Origin: Micromonospora kangleipakensis
Lineage (GTDB): Bacteria > Actinomycetota > Actinomycetes > Mycobacteriales > Micromonosporaceae
Length of the DNA: 64,000 nucleotides
Direction: 5' to 3'
NCBI RefSeq assembly: GCF_004217615.1
Contig: NZ_SHLD01000001.1
Coordinates: 806,001 to 870,000 of the forward strand
The notes beneath the pieces were generated by a model. That model worked only from the letters and a program-made list of their open reading frames with translations, made no database searches and was not told the origin of the DNA. The position numbers were made by a program, and so were the translations under genes. Shown in pieces: positions 17,040 through 24,462 of the stretch (positions are counted from its first letter, which is position 1; each line of letters opens with the position of its first letter).

Positions 17040-17439
17040 CTTCGGCCGCCAGTGGACATTACGTCTCCAGCGTGATCCGCGCCGTCTTGTGCCGGAGCAT
17101 GCGCTGCACGTCTTGCGGCTCGGCGTGGTTGGTGATCAGGGTCGTGGCGAAGAAGTGCCGCAGGGCGTGGAACGTGCCGTGCTCCTTCGGCCAACCGGCG
17201 GCGTCGCGCCAGTCGGCCCATTCCCGAGACCAGGTCCGGTCGGTGGCCTCCTGCCGGACCGCCTCCGTGAGGTCTCGCCACGTACCAGCCGAGGTCTTCA
17301 TCATCCGGTCGACCATCGACCGGGCGGGTGCTTCGTCCGCGAAGTCGTACGAGACCTCCTGCCCTCCGTCACCGCCGAGGCGGCCACGGACCCGCCAAAG
17401 CGGGCCGTCGGAAACCAACCAGATGTCGCGCCGGGCCAT
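17040..17439 (-). pseudogene. Second integrase remnant fused to a small unknown gene
   Basis: A 126-codon frame starting at ATG 17439. The first ~60 codons (MARRDIWLVSDGPLWRVRG…) look like a small unrelated element protein. From about TDRTWSREWADW the frame becomes the C-terminus of a tyrosine integrase that closely parallels the one at 12511–13660, with HALRHFFATTLITNH containing the His-x-x-Arg motif. The frame stops at ITLET: the next codon, which should be the catalytic tyrosine (compare LETYVHFW in the first integrase), is TAA. A one-base insertion puts the remaining WRPKRE-like end out of frame. An internal deletion near 17245 therefore removed most of int, and the nucleophile is also lost. 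Confidence 0.75.
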
Positions 17440-17863
17440 CCGGCCCCACGACCCGTTCCACCAGCGACCGCGTACCTCGCTCGGTGGCCGGGGTGTCGGG
17501 GTTGATGACGTCGACCAGTGGCGAGGCGACCGTGGCGGTCAGGACCTCCCGGCGCTTGATGTCGAACCGCAGATACGCGGCGTTGCCGTCCGAGGCCCGC
17601 TCGATCAGGGCGGAGGCGGCGTGGCAGGCGACCGCGATGCGGTCGAGACGACCCTCCAGGTCGGCCATCGACAGGCCGGGGCGCAGGTAGACCCAGACCC
17701 GCTCACCCACGGGGGTGGGCTTGGCCCACAGAATCAGCGGAAGGCTGCTGACGTTGGGCATGGCCGCCTTCACCACCAGCGGAGTCATCGGACGTCCATC
17801 GCTTGGTACCCGCGAAAAGGGCAGGCTGCGCTTGAGAGCTTCACCCGATCCTTCGCCGAACAC
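17369..17863 (-). pseudogene. Fragment resembling the N-terminal region of an FtsK/TraB-type transfer protein
   Basis: A 164-codon frame without a recognised catalytic motif. The segment ERVWVYLRPGLSMADLEGRL, followed by RIAVACHAASALIER, resembles the region that precedes the FtsK-type ATPase domain in transfer proteins of actinomycete integrative and conjugative elements. No Walker A follows: the frame ends soon after LVERVVGPDGP in Arg/Pro-rich, non-conserved sequence and overlaps the start of the next minus-strand frame by 71 bp. I read it as a truncated relic of the second element's transfer gene. The family assignment comes from memory and needs a profile search. Confidence 0.45.
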
Positions 17864-19822
17864 CTACGGGTACACGGCGTCTAGCCGCGCCACCTGTTCG
17901 CGCACGGCAGCGTCGAACCGGTCGTCCGCGTGGTACCGCGAGTGCCCGTCGATTGGGGGAGGGACGGTGTCGGATGACGCCAGGGTCACGTCACGCGGGT
18001 CCCGCAGGCGCCGGTCCACGCCGCCGGGTGGACCGTTGACCGCGGGTTGCTCACCGAGACGATGGGGGGAGAAGATCCAACCACCGATGGGATCGGTGTC
18101 ACGCCACAGGTTCAGCCAACGCCAGCCCAACCGATCTCCCACCTCACGCAGCGCGTCGTTGCTGACATAGGCCGGGAAGAGCCGGGCGTAGAGAGGGCGT
18201 AGCGGTGACCCGTAGGTCAGCAGGGCCACCCGGCGTAGCGTCTCAGGCGGCAGTTGCAGGATGGTGGCGGCCACTAGCGCCGAGCCGTGGCTGTGCCCGG
18301 ACAGCAGGACCTTGCCCTGCTCGGCGAGGTAGCGGGTCCGTCGGACCAGGTCCGGGACCACGCGTTCGGCGTAAGAGGGCGGTGCGAACGGGTGGGCGGC
18401 GCAGGGCCAGAAGGTGGCCAGGTCCCACAACACGCCGACGAGCCGCATCGCCGGCGATCGGTAGGCGAACAGCCCGGCGATCGCGAGGCCGACGACGAAG
18501 AACCCGACGAGGTACGCGCCGAGATCGGTGGCGAAGTCCACCAATGTCCTCGCCTGCTCGCCAGCCAGCCGGGCGGCGAGTTGGCCCGGTGCGATGCGGG
18601 CCAGCGCGAAGCCGGCCGCGCCGAGGCTGAGCACTGCGACCAACGGGTAGCCGGCGGGCAACGGTTTCAGCCGCTCGGTGACCCGTGCCTTCGCGATCGC
18701 GTCGCGGACGTCTCGCAGGCGGGGCTTCGCATGCGCAGGGGCATCCGGAAAGTCGTGCGCGACGACTTCTGCCGCCGCCCGGCGCCGGCGGGGCAGCGTC
18801 AGCCGACTCCAGCACAGTTCCACGAGGATGGTCAGCAACACCGCGGCGCCGAAGCCCAGCACCAACCACCGGTACGAGATCGGCGGCTGGAGCTGCGGGG
18901 CGTCGGCCGGCAACGGCCGGAGCGGGATGGGGAGGGAGCCGCGGTCCAGAAAGTCGGCGACGCGGTAGACCAGTCCGGCGGTGAACTCCAGCGCCAGGCC
19001 GATCGCGACAGCGATCACCGCCGGGGCGCCCAGGTCGCGGAGCAACGCCGGGGCGATGGGCCGACCCCGGCTCTGCCACAGCACGACCGCGCCGAGCGCG
19101 ATCAGCAGGGCGGCCTGCCCGAGGAAGATCCACGCGACCATGGACTCGTACCCGGGCAGGGACCCGGTCACTGGAACTTCGGCGGGCCGGGTTGCCGCGT
19201 ACCCGAGGCACACAGCGGTCAGCCCAATGGCTGCGACGAGGACCGCACGGGCGGTTGTCTCCATTCGTGCGCCTTGGCTGCCCCGATCGGTGGGTACCGG
19301 CACGCAGAGCAGCACAAGGCACGCCACCTGCAGAGTCACCGCAGCCGCGAGGAGGGCGTGGCCGGTCACCGCGCCGTCGAGGGGCACAAGGGCCGCGAGC
19401 AGGCTCGTGTCCACCGTTGCCAACGCGATCGCGATGTGGATCGACCGTAGCCGGACGAGGAGCGGCATGCCCGTCCAGTAGCCGGACGCGTCGAGACGGT
19501 TGCGCTCAGTGCGTGCGGCTGCTGGAGCGAACGGTACGGACGACCGCCAGGAGCGCGAGCTGAGCCACCAGGCGAGGCCGACCACGGCGATCGGCGCGAG
19601 GGCGAGGAGCGCGAGACGCTGTCCCGGCGGTACCCCGCCGAGCCAGGACAGGTATCGGCGGCCTTCGAGGCACCGGGGATACGACGCGCGCTGCCAGGCG
19701 ACGAGATCGAGCGAAACGCCGACGAACGAGAGCATGTACATCGCGGTGATGGTGGCCGCGAGCAGGCGGCACAGAGCCTTCGCGGCTACGCCGGAACGGG
19801 ACCCGGGGGCGTTCGGCAGCAT
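17864..19822 (-). CDS. Polytopic membrane protein with lipase-like α/β-hydrolase domain
   Basis: A 652-aa protein with about eight hydrophobic helices spread over residues 15–460, for example SIHIAIALATVDTSLLAALV, AWIFLGQAALLIALGAVVLW and LGAYLVGFFVVGLAIAGLF. A C-terminal soluble domain (about 490–652) follows. That domain has the nucleophile elbow GHSHGSALVAA, typical of lipase class 3 and other α/β hydrolases. Candidate acid and histidine residues lie downstream (DTDPIGGW, GHSRYHADDRFD). It may act on lipids at the membrane; substrate and topology are unknown. It abuts the relic of the integrated element (1 bp from the previous fragment) but its composition looks chromosomal. Confidence 0.8.
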   Translation of the reverse strand: MLPNAPGSRSGVAAKALCRLLAATITAMYMLSFVGVSLDLVAWQRASYPRCLEGRRYLSWLGGVPPGQRLALLALAPIAVVGLAWWLSSRSWRSSVPFAPAAARTERNRLDASGYWTGMPLLVRLRSIHIAIALATVDTSLLAALVPLDGAVTGHALLAAAVTLQVACLVLLCVPVPTDRGSQGARMETTARAVLVAAIGLTAVCLGYAATRPAEVPVTGSLPGYESMVAWIFLGQAALLIALGAVVLWQSRGRPIAPALLRDLGAPAVIAVAIGLALEFTAGLVYRVADFLDRGSLPIPLRPLPADAPQLQPPISYRWLVLGFGAAVLLTILVELCWSRLTLPRRRRAAAEVVAHDFPDAPAHAKPRLRDVRDAIAKARVTERLKPLPAGYPLVAVLSLGAAGFALARIAPGQLAARLAGEQARTLVDFATDLGAYLVGFFVVGLAIAGLFAYRSPAMRLVGVLWDLATFWPCAAHPFAPPSYAERVVPDLVRRTRYLAEQGKVLLSGHSHGSALVAATILQLPPETLRRVALLTYGSPLRPLYARLFPAYVSNDALREVGDRLGWRWLNLWRDTDPIGGWIFSPHRLGEQPAVNGPPGGVDRRLRDPRDVTLASSDTVPPPIDGHSRYHADDRFDAAVREQVARLDAVYP

Positions 19823-19903
19823 CCATCCTGGGCTGACCGCCGCCGGACCGGCAACCGAGTTCCGCGCGGCTGATCTCCGTCGAGGGCTGCGGTGCGAACG
19901 GGG

Positions 19904-20185
19904 TCAGCGCGATCGGGCGGGCTTCTGGGCGAGCAGGTACCCCTGTGGGGTCCGTTCCGCGCCGTCGTCCGGCTCGCGGACCGCCGTGACCCGGATCCGG
20001 AACCGGCCGGGCCGGTCGAGGTCGACGGTGAACCGGTCGTACCGGGAGCCGGTGATCTGCAGCGGAAGGGGCGCTGGTTCGGCCCGCGGCGAGATCGCCC
20101 GCCGCATCGCGGGGACGGTGGCGGTCAGGCCGAGACAGCCGACCAGCGCGAGGACGCCCGCCAACGCGTACCAGAAGCGGCGCAT
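19904..20185 (-). CDS. Small membrane-anchored hypothetical protein
   Basis: A 93-aa protein with one N-terminal hydrophobic helix (FWYALAGVLALVGCLGLTAT, residues 4–23) that could be an anchor or a signal peptide, then a short β-rich outer part (RYDRFTVDLDRPGRFRIRVTA). No known domain is seen. No clear ribosome binding site stands before the ATG. It lies upstream of the lipase-like gene in the same direction with an 81-bp gap and may be co-transcribed with it. Confidence 0.55.
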   Translation of the reverse strand: MRRFWYALAGVLALVGCLGLTATVPAMRRAISPRAEPAPLPLQITGSRYDRFTVDLDRPGRFRIRVTAVREPDDGAERTPQGYLLAQKPARSR

Positions 20186-20269
20186 CCGTATGGGCGAAGG
20201 ATGGATCGATGGTCACCGTCTCCGCCGACCCGTCGTACCGCCGGGAGGGCGGCAGGCTAGCGTCGGTGC

Positions 20270-21244
20270 GTGACCACCGGATCCCCGCGCGTCCTGCCGG
20301 CCGACAGCGGCGTCGCCGAAGCCGCCGCGGTTCTCCGTGCCGGAGGGCTGGTCGCCTTCCCCACCGAGACGGTCTACGGGCTGGGCGCGAACGCCCTGGA
20401 CGCCCGGGCGGCGGCGCGGATCTTCGAGGCGAAGGCCCGGCCGAGCTTCGACCCGCTGATCACCCACCTGGCCGACGCGGTCGACCTGCCGGCACTGGTC
20501 GGCGCGGTGCCGCCGGCGGTCGCGGCGCTGGTCGAGCGCTTCTGGCCCGGCCCGCTCACCCTGATCGTGGACCGGCCGGCGGCGATCCCGCCGATCGTCA
20601 CCTCCGGGCTGGACACCATGGCGGTCCGGGTGCCGGACGAGCCGTCGGCCCGGGCACTGATCGCCGCCGCCGGCGTGCCGGTGGCCGCGCCGAGCGCCAA
20701 CCGGTTCGGGCAGCTCAGTCCCACCCGGGCCGAGCACGTGGTGGCCGGGCTGGGCGACGCGGTGGACGTGGTGCTGGACGGCGGGCCCACCCGATGCGGC
20801 ATCGAGTCGACCATCGTGGACGCCCGGGGCGACCGGCCGGTGGTGCTGCGGCTGGGCGCGCTGCCGGTGGAGGCGCTGGTCGAAGCCGTCGGGCCGGTCA
20901 CCGTACGGCCGGGCAGCTCCGGCCAGCCGGTGGCGCCCGGGACGCTGGCCGCGCACTACGCGCCGCGTACCCCGTTGCGGATCGGAACGGCGGAGCAGGC
21001 ATCCGGCGGTGGCCGGCGGGGCTTCCTCGCCTTCCGGGAGCGGCCGGCGGCGGGCGACTGGGCGGCGGTGGAGGTGCTGTCGCCGGACGGTGACCTGACC
21101 GCGGCGGCCGCGCGGCTCTTCGACGCGCTGCACCGGCTCGACGCGGCCGGGGTGACCGAGATCGTCGCCGAGCCGGTCCCGGACGTCGGGGTCGGCCGGG
21201 CGATCAACGACCGGCTGAGGCGGGCCGCCGCCACCTGGCACTGA
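20270..21244 (+). CDS. tsaC: L-threonylcarbamoyladenylate synthase (Sua5/YrdC/YciO family)
   Basis: A 324-aa protein that makes threonylcarbamoyl-AMP from threonine, bicarbonate and ATP, the first step of the t6A37 tRNA modification. The YrdC domain covers residues ~10–200, with VAFPTETVYGLGANA near the N-terminus, KARPSFDPLI, FWPGPLTLIV, and the substrate-binding SxN in AAPSANRFG. The C-terminal ~110 residues (PGTLAAHYAPRTPLRIG…) form the Sua5 extension, so it is Sua5-type rather than short TsaC. The start is a GTG at 20270. A GNAT gene on the opposite strand ends 3 bp after the stop. Confidence 0.93.
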   Translation: MTTGSPRVLPADSGVAEAAAVLRAGGLVAFPTETVYGLGANALDARAAARIFEAKARPSFDPLITHLADAVDLPALVGAVPPAVAALVERFWPGPLTLIVDRPAAIPPIVTSGLDTMAVRVPDEPSARALIAAAGVPVAAPSANRFGQLSPTRAEHVVAGLGDAVDVVLDGGPTRCGIESTIVDARGDRPVVLRLGALPVEALVEAVGPVTVRPGSSGQPVAPGTLAAHYAPRTPLRIGTAEQASGGGRRGFLAFRERPAAGDWAAVEVLSPDGDLTAAAARLFDALHRLDAAGVTEIVAEPVPDVGVGRAINDRLRRAAATWH

Positions 21245-21247
21245 CGG

Positions 21248-21709
21248 TCAGAGGTCCAGCTCGCCGACCACCTGTTCGCCGCTCAGCTCGCCGGTGAGCC
21301 GGAAGCCGAGCCGCCGGTAGAAGCGTTCCGGGCCGTGCTCGCCGGGCACCCAGGTGGTGATCAGCCGGGTGCTGCCGCGGCGGCGGACCTCCTCGGCCAG
21401 CGACTCGACGGCGAAGCGGCCGTAGCCCCTGCCCTGCTGGTTGGCAGCGATGTTCAGCCGCCACAGCCCGGAGCGGACGTCGGTCGGGTCGTCCTCGCGC
21501 CACGGCACGTTGAAGAAGGCCATCAGGAAGCCCACCGGGCGATCGCCGTCGACGATCAGCCGCGGCCAGGCGACGTCCGGTTGGACGTACGCCTCGGCGA
21601 GCGACCGGGCAACCGGCGCGACCAGGCCCTCCTGGTCCGGCCGGACCGCGATCGCGCAGGCGGCCAGGACGTTGTCCGTGGTGATCTTCTCGAGGCGTGG
21701 CGACGACAC
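21248..21709 (-). CDS. GNAT family N-acetyltransferase
   Basis: A 153-aa acetyltransferase using acetyl-CoA. Motif A, the pyrophosphate loop, is QQGRGYGRFAVESLAEEV (about residues 92–109). The last part has the usual PERFYRRLGFRLTGE motif. The start is GTG at 21709. Resemblance to spermidine/diamine acetyltransferases (FLMAFFNVPWRED before LWRLNIAANQQ) is an inference; the acceptor cannot be read from the sequence. It is convergent with tsaC. Confidence 0.88.
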   Translation of the reverse strand: MSSPRLEKITTDNVLAACAIAVRPDQEGLVAPVARSLAEAYVQPDVAWPRLIVDGDRPVGFLMAFFNVPWREDDPTDVRSGLWRLNIAANQQGRGYGRFAVESLAEEVRRRGSTRLITTWVPGEHGPERFYRRLGFRLTGELSGEQVVGELDL

Positions 21710-21772
21710 GGGCGCACCCTAGCCGGCCTCCGGCGATCAGCTCGACCGGTTTACCCCGGGCCGGACGCGCGG

Positions 21773-23359
21773 CTACGGCAGCTCGGCGGCGATCCGGTCG
21801 ACGTCCGCGCTGAGGGCGTCGTACCCGTCGGCGGTCAGCTTGCCGCCCCGCAGCAGCTCGGACAGCTTGTCGCGCAGCTTCTTGATCTGCTCCTCCGCCG
21901 AGTTCGTGTCGCCCTCGGTGATCTCCTTGGCGATCGCGTCCACCTTGGCGTGCAGGTCCTTGGCCGCGTCCGGGCTCAACTGGCCGGCCACCACCTGCTC
22001 CTGGATCGACAGGCGCATGGCGACGAGGGGGTCCGCGGGCGGGGTCGGGCTCGGCGTGCGCGAGGTGGCCCGCGGGCTGGGCGTCCGGCTGGCCGGGGTG
22101 CGGGTCGCGGAGGCGAGCGACGGCCCGGTCGGCGCGGCGGTGACCGGCACGGCCGGCCTGCTCGGCTGGGCGGCGGTGGTCGTGGCGGGGGCGGAGGTGG
22201 GGGACACGGTGGGTTCGGCGACGGACGTATCGGTGTCCGGGGTCAGCTGCGCGACGGTGGCCAGCGCGAGCAGCGCGACACCCAGCACGGCGGCCGCCAC
22301 CAGCAGGAGGCGACGCCAGCGCCGGGTCGGAACCCGCCCGTTGCCGGGGCCGCGTTCAGCCGGAGCGGGTGCCCCGGCGACGTCCCGGCCCGGCGCGGCC
22401 GGGCCTCGAGCTGCCACCTCGGGACCGTCGGGACTCTGGTCGGCGCCGGCGAGACGGGGCGCGCCGGCCGCCACCACCGCGACCGGCGCGCCGGCCGCCA
22501 CCACCGCGACCGGCGCGGCGGCCGCCGTCACGGCATCGGACGAGAGCAGCGCCGCGAGCCGGACCCGGACCGCAGCGGCGTTGGTCGGCCGGTCGGCCGG
22601 GTCCTTGGCGAGCAGCTCGGACACCAGGGCGTCCAGGTCGTCCGGTACGTCGGGTCGGCGCGTGCGCAGCGGCGGGGGCGGCTCGTTGACGTGCTGGTGC
22701 AGGACGCTGAGTGGGTCCCCGAAGAACGGCGGGATGCCGGCGAGCATCGCGTAGAGCGTGCAGCCCAGGCTGTAGAGGTCGGTACGGGGGTCGACCGGCC
22801 GGCCGAGCGCCTGCTCCGGCGACATGTAACTGCTGGTCCCCAGCTTCGTCGCCGGACCGGTGAGGGTGTTCTGCCCGAGCGCCTGCGGGAGCCGGGCGAT
22901 GCCGAAGTCGCAGATCTTCACCGTGCCGGACGGAGTGACGATCAGGTTGCCGGGCTTGACGTCCCGGTGCACCACCCCGGCCAAATGCGCGGCTCCGATT
23001 CCGTCGCAGGCCTGCATCGCGATCGACACCGCCTGCTCGACGGGGAGCGGGCCGTCGGCGATCAGCGCCGCGACGGTTCGCCCCTCCACCAGCTCCATCA
23101 CCAGGTAGGAGTCGTGCTCCTCGGTGCCGAAGTCGTAGACGGCGACGATGTGGGGGTGGGTCAGCCGGGCCGCCGCACGGGCCTCGCGGTCGAAGCGTTC
23201 GGCGGCCATCGGCTCGTCGAGGCCGGCCGCGGTGAGCACCTTGATCGCCACCGGCCGGTCCAGCCGCAGGTCCCGCCCCCGCCACACCTCGCCCATGCCG
23301 CCGGTGCCCAGCAGCTCCTCGGACAGGTAGCGGTCGTTCAGCAGACGTCTCAGCACCAC
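21773..23359 (-). CDS. Ser/Thr protein kinase, PknB-type, single-pass membrane
   Basis: A 528-aa receptor-like kinase. The kinase domain (residues ~8–265) has the Gly loop LLGTGGMGEVW, VAIKVL with the ATP lysine, HRDVKPGNL, DFGIARL and the activation-loop/P+1 region SSYMSPEQALG. An Ala/Pro/Arg linker follows. One transmembrane helix (LLLVAAAVLGVALLALATVA) is at about 350–370. After a Thr/Pro-rich spacer a short extracytoplasmic helical domain (~440–528) is built of two similar ~45-residue units (IQEQVVAGQLSPDAAKDLHA and IKKLRDKLSELLRGGKLTAD). No PASTA repeats are present, so the sensed ligand differs from that of PknB. GTG start. Confidence 0.93.
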   Translation of the reverse strand: MVLRRLLNDRYLSEELLGTGGMGEVWRGRDLRLDRPVAIKVLTAAGLDEPMAAERFDREARAAARLTHPHIVAVYDFGTEEHDSYLVMELVEGRTVAALIADGPLPVEQAVSIAMQACDGIGAAHLAGVVHRDVKPGNLIVTPSGTVKICDFGIARLPQALGQNTLTGPATKLGTSSYMSPEQALGRPVDPRTDLYSLGCTLYAMLAGIPPFFGDPLSVLHQHVNEPPPPLRTRRPDVPDDLDALVSELLAKDPADRPTNAAAVRVRLAALLSSDAVTAAAAPVAVVAAGAPVAVVAAGAPRLAGADQSPDGPEVAARGPAAPGRDVAGAPAPAERGPGNGRVPTRRWRRLLLVAAAVLGVALLALATVAQLTPDTDTSVAEPTVSPTSAPATTTAAQPSRPAVPVTAAPTGPSLASATRTPASRTPSPRATSRTPSPTPPADPLVAMRLSIQEQVVAGQLSPDAAKDLHAKVDAIAKEITEGDTNSAEEQIKKLRDKLSELLRGGKLTADGYDALSADVDRIAAELP

Positions 23360-23547
23360 GTCACTGTTTCCAACCGCGGTCGCCGCTACACCGAGCGGCC
23401 GGTGGTGCGGCGGCCGGAATCGGGGTCTTCGGACGGGTCGTCAGGGTCTGCTCGTCGTGGACCATCCCCACAAGCTAGTCAACGCACCGTGCGCAGAGGA
23501 GCACTGACAGGCCGGTGTGGTCGAGCCGGGCGAGAACCACACCGCCC

Positions 23548-23838
23548 TCAGAGCTCCCGTTGCACGATCTCCAGGTTGACGTAGCGCGGTTCGCCCTTGG
23601 CCAGGCTGCGCATCCGCTCGGCGTACCGGCCGGTCTCGGGCTGGGCGCTGTGCGCCATGGCCTGCTCGTAGTTGTCGAACTCGGCGACCATCACGAAGTG
23701 TCCGGGCCGCTCCCGGTCCTCGGCGACGGTCAGCCGGGCCGGGGCGTTCGACAGTTGCTGCTGTCCCCACTCCTCGCTCAGCGCCCGCACGTCGGCGGGG
23801 CGGTCCGACTCGTACTCGATGACCTGGACGAAGGCCAT
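23548..23838 (-). CDS. Small ABM/dimeric α+β barrel-like protein
   Basis: A 96-aa protein (MAFVQVIEYESDRPADVRAL…) with the layout of the dimeric ferredoxin-like fold seen in antibiotic biosynthesis monooxygenases and related stress proteins: β-strand, long helix, HFVMVAEFDNYEQAMAHSA, helix, then EPRYVNLEIVQREL. GAGGTGATCGGC precedes the ATG at 23838. The catalytic role is not known, and many such proteins are simple ligand-binding dimers. It is divergent from the CBS-domain gene by 108 bp, so the two may share control. Confidence 0.7.
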   Translation of the reverse strand: MAFVQVIEYESDRPADVRALSEEWGQQQLSNAPARLTVAEDRERPGHFVMVAEFDNYEQAMAHSAQPETGRYAERMRSLAKGEPRYVNLEIVQREL

Positions 23839-23946
23839 GCCGATCACCTCCGTGGCCTGCGTTCCCGCCAGGTCGCCGTCCATGTGTCGGCATGCATCAC
23901 AGCGGCGGGGGTAGGAAAACAGGTAACAACCCCCCGAAAGTGAGGT

Positions 23947-24375
23947 GTGATGCCAATGCCGACCGCACGCGACATCATGACCAGCGACGTGAGCTGTGTC
24001 CGGGAACAGGACGATCTCAACACCGCAGCCCGGCGGATGGCCCAGTTGGGCGTCGGCTCGCTGCCGATCTGCGGCGACGACAACCGGCTCAAGGGCATGC
24101 TGACCGACCGGGACATCGTGGTGAAGGTGCTCGCCGAGGGCCGCGACCCGGGCAGCGTGACCGCCGGAGAGCTGGCCCAGGGTGAGGCGGTGACCATCGG
24201 CGCGGACGACGACGCGGCCGAGATCCTGCAGACCATGGGCAAGCACAAGGTACGCCGGCTGCCGGTGATCGACGGGCACGAGCTCGTCGGCATCGTGGCC
24301 GTCGCCGACGTGGCCCGCTCGCTGCCGGAGCGCCCGGTGGGCGACCTCATCGAGGCCATCTCCGAGCGCTCCTGA
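23947..24375 (+). CDS. CBS-domain pair protein
   Basis: A protein of about 140 residues made of two CBS domains (residues ~8–65 and ~76–135), with the repeated MLTDRDIVVKVL and LVGIVAVADVARSL signatures. Such stand-alone CBS pairs bind adenosine nucleotides and often respond to energy or hypoxic stress. Several starts are possible: GTG 23947, ATG 23950, or ATG 23956 (MPTARDIMTSD), the last with better spacing to GAGG at 23942–23945. A second CBS pair protein is encoded at 33921–34340. It converges with the large P-type ATPase gene. Confidence 0.9.
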   Translation: MMPMPTARDIMTSDVSCVREQDDLNTAARRMAQLGVGSLPICGDDNRLKGMLTDRDIVVKVLAEGRDPGSVTAGELAQGEAVTIGADDDAAEILQTMGKHKVRRLPVIDGHELVGIVAVADVARSLPERPVGDLIEAISERS

Positions 24376-24462
24376 CCCGGGAACCATCGCCGTCCCCTCC
24401 GGCCCGCGCCGGGGAGGGCGGCGGTCGGCGTACCTGGAATGCGGCCGAACGGACGGCAGCTC

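Noticed and set aside
12446..17863. A complete defence or conjugation system in the integrated region
   Set aside because: Only relics and orphans are present. No nuclease, helicase, methylase, reverse transcriptase or complete transfer ATPase can be supported.
19506..20216. 236-codon minus-strand frame across the 19904 gene
   Set aside because: It overlaps the better-supported 93-aa frame and the lipase-like gene and is Arg/Pro-rich without a domain.
24376..24462. Terminator between the CBS gene and the P-type ATPase
   Set aside because: The GC-rich sequence can pair only with several mismatches, so I do not call it.
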